Below, piece by piece: positions 20,640-25,000 of a DNA stretch of 25,000 nucleotides. A program made the translations under genes and the position numbers. The stretch spans positions 10,389,669 to 10,414,668 of the forward strand of contig CM022679.1 in NCBI GenBank assembly GCA_012295275.1, written 5' to 3'. Origin of the DNA: Chrysomallon squamiferum. Lineage: Eukaryota > Mollusca > Gastropoda > Neomphalida > Peltospiridae. The notes under the pieces were generated by a model. It searched no databases. It was not told where the DNA came from and saw nothing but the letters and a program-made list of their open reading frames with translations. Each line of letters starts with the position of its first letter. Positions within the stretch are counted from its first letter, which is position 1.

Positions 20640-21010
20640 AAAGATCTTTTTGGCCACATTAGCTAGTATCAGTTATTGACCGTTATTGGTTTCAAAAAGT
20701 TATGGTATATGATTACCTGCTTGGTATGTAATCAGTCTACTTATGTATAATAATTTGGGATAAATCCGTTGACAATATTATTTATAATTAAAAAAATATG
20801 AAATGATAAAATTAAGATAAGAAAATAACTGAACAAAGGGAATTTTGGAGTTTTTATTTCGATTTAAAAAAGATGGAGGTTGCAAGCTGCTGTACTGGGT
20901 TTAACTAATCTATTTTTTTGCCATTTCTCGCCCGGTCTAGTTCTATAATCATATAGAATATGGATAAATAATTAAATAACTGTATATGAAACTTTAGGTA
21001 TACTCAGCGG
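20640..21010. other. AT-rich spacer, nothing recognised
   Basis: Unique AT-rich sequence without coding or repeat structure. Confidence 0.5.
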
Positions 21011-21014
21011 ACGC

Positions 21015-21133
<119 letters not shown>

Positions 21134-21139
21134 ATAAAC

Positions 21140-21770
21140 ACCCACCTGATGGAGTAGGTGAAAGTCAGAGAACGAAATAAAAGAAGATTAATATGTTAAT
21201 TTGCCTGTTCACATTTACCATACAACATACGGCTCGTTTGTAACGAATCTTTATGAGTGAAATCATTTTTAGGTCATTGCTAGGAATATTGATAACGTTT
21301 TGAAATAACGGAGAACACACAGAAGACGTTCGCAGTTTTAATGAACGACTGTTTGCAGCTATTTTAAGAGTTATTAAAACGCAAGCATACTGTTGTTGTC
21401 CCTTTGAAAAATCTCTTTTTAATGCTCAGGCTGGTTGTTCGCCAAGAACTCTGTTGATTTAGGCATAATATTCAAATCTAGTCTGATGTTTGGAAATTCA
21501 CCATGTTATCTTGTTTTCCGACAGTTAGGTTGTCTGTTCTGTGTACAAATGAGGTTTCACTCCAGAAGATTTTCGGTTTTTGTCTTGATAAAAAAAAAAG
21601 CTTGAAAATTTGAAATTCAAATCATTTGCTGAAATTTTATATGTTGAAATATGTCATGAAGTAGTTTATTCTTAACTGAAACATGTATTATCGTTATTTA
21701 TTTATTTAATTTGAAATATGTGAAATGAAGTACCAGACATGACTATAAAATGTTTTCTGACTAATATTTT
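21140..21770. other. AT-rich spacer, nothing recognised
   Basis: Unique sequence with no splice-bounded coding stretch noticed. Confidence 0.45.
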
Positions 21771-21774
21771 ATAT

Positions 21775-21776
21775 TA

Positions 21777-21826
<50 letters not shown>
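21775..21826. repeat. (AAT)n microsatellite
   Basis: About 16 uninterrupted AAT units. Confidence 0.96.
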
Positions 21827-21827
<1 letters not shown>

Positions 21828-21871
21828 GATAGAGAAAATATTTAAAGGGAATGTTCTCGGCAATGATAAAA

Positions 21872-21879
21872 TGACGTCA
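21872..21879. promoter_or_regulatory. Second perfect CRE TGACGTCA
   Basis: Embedded in the longer palindrome AATGACGTCATT and followed by TTTGCACGC. Function is inferred from the motif only. Confidence 0.3.
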
Positions 21880-21929
21880 TTTGCACGCACTGCGTATGCA
21901 GGAAGAAGCTGTATCCTGAATGCTACACA

Positions 21930-22180
21930 CATTCATACCTACCTGCATACATACATACGAACATACATGCCTAAACACAAACATGCATACGTACGTGCGT
22001 ACGTACACACATTACAGATGCATACAAACACACACGTTCCTATCAACCTACCTATCTACCTACCTGCCTATATACATTCATATATATGTACATACATACA
22101 TACACACATACATACATAAACACATACAGACAAACGCATACCTATACTGATGCACGCACACAAACACACCCACATACATA
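21930..22180. repeat. CATA/CCTA-rich degenerate tract
   Basis: CATA, CCTA and ACGTACGT-type units. Open frames here are His/Tyr/Thr repeat translations. Confidence 0.9.
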
Positions 22181-22225
22181 TCTAACAAGTCAACACCGTG
22201 AACACTGTACTGTGCCTGCAGCTAA

Positions 22226-22573
22226 AACAAACTCAACACATTTCCTGAAACTGCAATTCAACCAGACTCTGTTGTTGTTCTCTCTGCTGAAGACGTCGTC
22301 GAATTCGTCGATGTTTGTACTTTACATCTGACGTGTTTCTTTGTGCCACGTCGTTGCAACGCGTCACTCGAACACTGGCTTCGACATAACCAGTCCCGTT
22401 ACAGCGTCTGGAGTCCATTGTGAGAACAGTTTTAATTATCAGCTACAAGTGAAGTGCTTGTTAGAAAGGCTCCTCGAGTAGAAATCACAAGACGGAGCGT
22501 CTGTCAAAAGCTTCTAACGCTGAAGTGCTGGATTCCGGATGCGACGTTTCTGTACCATCTCCGTTACTGAATG
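22226..22573 (+). other. GC-balanced open region, possible decayed or misread coding sequence
   Basis: One plus-strand frame is open from 22226 to 22420. It meets TGA (22421) and TAA (22433), then stays open in the same frame to about 22570. The minus strand also has a 61-codon ATG frame (22233-22418) with a good CACAATGG start context and an Arg/Gln-rich C-terminal half. Purine-first codon bias is weak on the plus strand (about 43%) and about 52% on the minus. I cannot say which strand, if either, is coding. Confidence 0.2.
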
Positions 22574-22664
22574 TTGAGATGCGTGAATGCGTGAATGGGT
22601 GAATATGCTTTAATTTGTTAATGAGTGTGGGAGAGACGAAGAGTTAAAATTGTATGTATGCATT

Positions 22665-22745
22665 TTTTATTTATTTATTTATTTTATTGTGTACACAGTT
22701 GTTATATGCTAATATATATATAATTTATTTATTTATTTATTTATT
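22665..22745. repeat. TTTA repeats
   Basis: ATTT units at 22668-22685 and 22721-22745. Confidence 0.9.
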
Positions 22746-22894
22746 GGGTATAATCATAAGAACTTTCATTTAGTTATATTTAAAAAATGATTTATTTGGA
22801 CTTTGAGCACGGAAACCCATTTTGGCCTTTCAATGTCTTGTGCAGATAGGAAAAATATCTTAAATGTCAGGGAAGATAAGTTGAAATTTTTGCA

Positions 22895-23575
22895 GACTGA
22901 TCAAGACAGTATACATATCAGATGACTGAGCTTATCATAGCGAGAATCTCTATTAGTTGATGATCAAGCTGGTATACTTATTTGTTGACTGATCATCTTA
23001 TCAAGTTAGTATGCGTATGAGCTGTCTGACTCTCTGATCAAGTTTGTACGTGTATTAGCAAACTGACATTCTGATCAAGCTACTATACATGTTATTAAGC
23101 TGACCATCTAATAATACAGTTATATGAATTAGTAGCCTGATCGTCTAATCAGACTTGAATATTTATTAAATGACTGACTATCTGATCAAGCTAGTATACG
23201 GATTAGTTAATTTTATATACATATTGGTTAATTTATCACCAGTTCAAGCTAGTATGCAACATATTAGTTATTTTACCATTTGATCAAGCTAGTATACGTA
23301 TTAGTTATTTTACCATTTGATCAAGCTAGCATATGTATTAGTTATTTTACCATTTGATCAAGCTAGTATACATATTAGTTAATTTACCATTTGATCAAGC
23401 TAGTATACGTATTAGTTAATTTACCATTTGATCAAGCTAGTATACGTATTAGTTAATTTACCATTTGATCAAGCTAGTATACGTATTAGTTAATTTACCA
23501 TTTAATCAAGCTAGTATACATATCTGTTAATTTACCATCAGACCATTATAGGTATACTTATTAGATAGTTCGATG
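22895..23575. repeat. 37-bp minisatellite
   Basis: The phrase TGATCAAGCTAGTATAC and a following TTAGTTAATTTACCATT recur. Perfect 37-bp spacing runs through TGATCAAG starts at 23281, 23318, 23355, 23392, 23429, 23466 and 23503. Diverged units keep the same 37-bp register at TCAAG positions 22964, 23001, 23038, 23075, 23149 and 23186, with small indels near 22935 and 23225-23280. About 17 units in total. Confidence 0.95.
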
Positions 23576-23649
23576 AACTACAGTTGTTATTAGTGTTTTC
23601 TATGGGTGTTTTTTTAATGTTGTTGTTGTTGTTATTATTAATATTCTTA

Positions 23650-23980
23650 TTTTCGTCTCCTGTAATGCGTCACCTGAGAGAATTAATTCCGTGTCGTGCA
23701 ACCTCTGAGTTACCTGTTTGTTTTGTGCGGACGATATTCTCGTCTCATCCACTTTGCAAAGCGTAATTTAGCCAACAATCAATTAGTGATGTATGAAAGC
23801 AAGTTTCCTAAAACAGCCTGCGGCACTGTTTACACCTGGCGCTTTCCCACCTGATAGGTTTGTTTAATTACTGCGTGCAACTCGACAAATGGCAGTTCCA
23901 TTGATAACACAGGTAAATGGTAACCTCTAGAAAACATTATGATAATTAATTACCCGGTCATTGATTTTTTTTTTCTAACT
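23650..23980. promoter_or_regulatory. Unique island with clustered transcription-factor motifs
   Basis: CACCTG E-boxes lie at 23671, 23833 and 23848, and CAGGTA at 23910. A Fox site TGTTTAC is at 23827-23833, GATA cores at 23853 and 23903, and homeodomain-type AATTAATT/TTAATTA at 23681, 23864 and 23944. The density in 330 non-repetitive bases resembles a cis-regulatory module. The 60-codon frame 23584-23766 overlaps it without coding support. Confidence 0.35.
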
Positions 23981-24035
23981 ATCAAAAGTACACAATTACG
24001 GCCTATTTCCCGGCCCCAGGCTGTAATTGTTTAAT

Positions 24036-24073
24036 GTGTTGTGGAAAGACCGTGGTACGTACTTTCATGTCTG
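24036..24073 (+). repeat. Dispersed repeat copy 2
   Basis: ACCGTGGTACGTACT in the same orientation as 2430-2468. It lies in a 78-codon open frame (24027-24263) that is probably not a gene. Confidence 0.45.
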
Positions 24074-24263
24074 TGACAAAATGCGTGTAAAAAGGTCAGT
24101 GTCGACTGATAAGAGCGGTTATATCATCAGTGTGACTTGCATGTTCCGTTACGAAACCGTTAATAATAAAATGTATATTAAAACTAATGTTTTCGCTTTA
24201 TTTAAACCATTGCAATATGTGTTTGCAGGTAAACAAGTTCGCCTCAGTAGGCGATCGTATTGA

Positions 24264-25000
24264 CGTTTGTGAGGTTATGAGTGGACTTTGTTCTCCTATG
24301 CCAATACGTTCCAGAATTTTGCCTGTATGTAGAGTCTAATCAACGCATATAAGACAACATAAAACACACACAATGTAGATAGACAGAGAGAAGCACATCC
24401 ACGGACATATTTTCAACACTTAAACTTTTCGTTTTTTATATTACGACACTGAGAGAAAGCTGTTATTTAAGATCTCTGTCTTGGAAATCAGTACAGGATT
24501 TGTATGATACGATCAAAACACGAGTGATGCATGTTTTAAAGAATCCGCTGCCAAGAAAGAGTCGATCTTCTGCCTTCTCACTTCTGACCCCGAGAGCCCA
24601 CATAGGGACGCGATCACAGCTGGTTCCAGACTGAAGATTAATGGTTTAAGCACAGGACGATCAGAACAATTCTCTTGACGTCTGTACAACAGTTATTATG
24701 TATCCAAGTACAACTGTACATGCACTCAAATGAACCAAAGATAATAAACGATAATGTTTTTATTTGATTACCTTAAGCACTATAAGAAAATGACAGTTAA
24801 CCATTAACTGTGGGTTTTCAGAGAGCTTTTAAATAATTTTTTGTTTTGTTTTATTACTATGTCATAGACTAAAAAAGCAAAAACAAGACAAATTTTTATA
24901 AATCAAATATTAATATTTTTTTTTTTAACGATTATAGTTATTATTTAGCACGCGTGAGGTACGTTATACAGCAGAATTACGTGACTATCGTAATACTAAA
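24264..25000. other. AT-rich spacer to the window end
   Basis: A plus-strand frame is open from about 24382 to 24633 without splice or start support. No recognisable element. Confidence 0.4.

Noticed and set aside
24382-24633. 84-codon plus-strand open frame
   Set aside because: Only a late ATG, no splice sites at its edges, ordinary codon composition.

Overview
The window looks like AT-rich genomic DNA from a large animal genome, most likely a mollusc and plausibly a cephalopod. This is inferred from the very high density of mixed microsatellites (CT/GA, CA, TATG/CATA, AAC, AAT), A-rich tracts, T-rich 3' splice sites and small widely spaced exon-like islands. No bacterial operon structure, rRNA, tRNA, CRISPR array or recognisable transposon protein was seen. 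Almost all long open frames in the window are translations of simple repeats and are not genes.

The best coding evidence is in short, splice-bounded, plus-strand pieces. (1) At 7417-7563 and 7645-7708 two phase-matched exons separated by an 81-bp GT-AG intron form the C-terminal end of an unrecognised protein. A CTCF-consensus-like site lies 45 bp past the stop codon. (2) At 11415-11531, 12380-12478 and 12711 onward three exon candidates, all joined by phase-2 introns, read as a secreted or extracellular protein. Its FLPTDVLGQNYLV segment resembles the N-terminal domain of IgGFc-binding-protein-like molluscan proteins. Weaker exon candidates lie at 8523-8738, 9682-9716, 10066-10132, 10577-10629 and 13422-13482.

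The rest is repeats and possible regulatory DNA. Positions 1.58-3.7 kb and 4.4-4.6 kb are dense microsatellites. Positions 5.49-6.43 kb hold a decayed minisatellite that ends in a 97-bp higher-order unit. Positions 14.7-15.2 kb hold a very old repeat of about 117 bp. Positions 18.17-18.37 kb hold a 27-bp minisatellite whose every unit contains a heat-shock-element motif, five of eight being perfect, with a perfect CRE 150 bp upstream. Positions 22.9-23.57 kb hold a 37-bp minisatellite that is uniform on the right and decayed on the left.

Non-repetitive, GC-richer islands that look regulatory lie at 6.59-6.74 kb, 18.72-19.37 kb (CpG-rich, with a TATA box, an initiator and an AUG-free first-exon candidate) and 23.65-23.98 kb (clustered CACCTG, Fox, GATA and homeodomain-type motifs). 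Everything here comes from reading the sequence by eye. No homology search or splice predictor was run, so all exon and motif calls are hypotheses with stated confidence.
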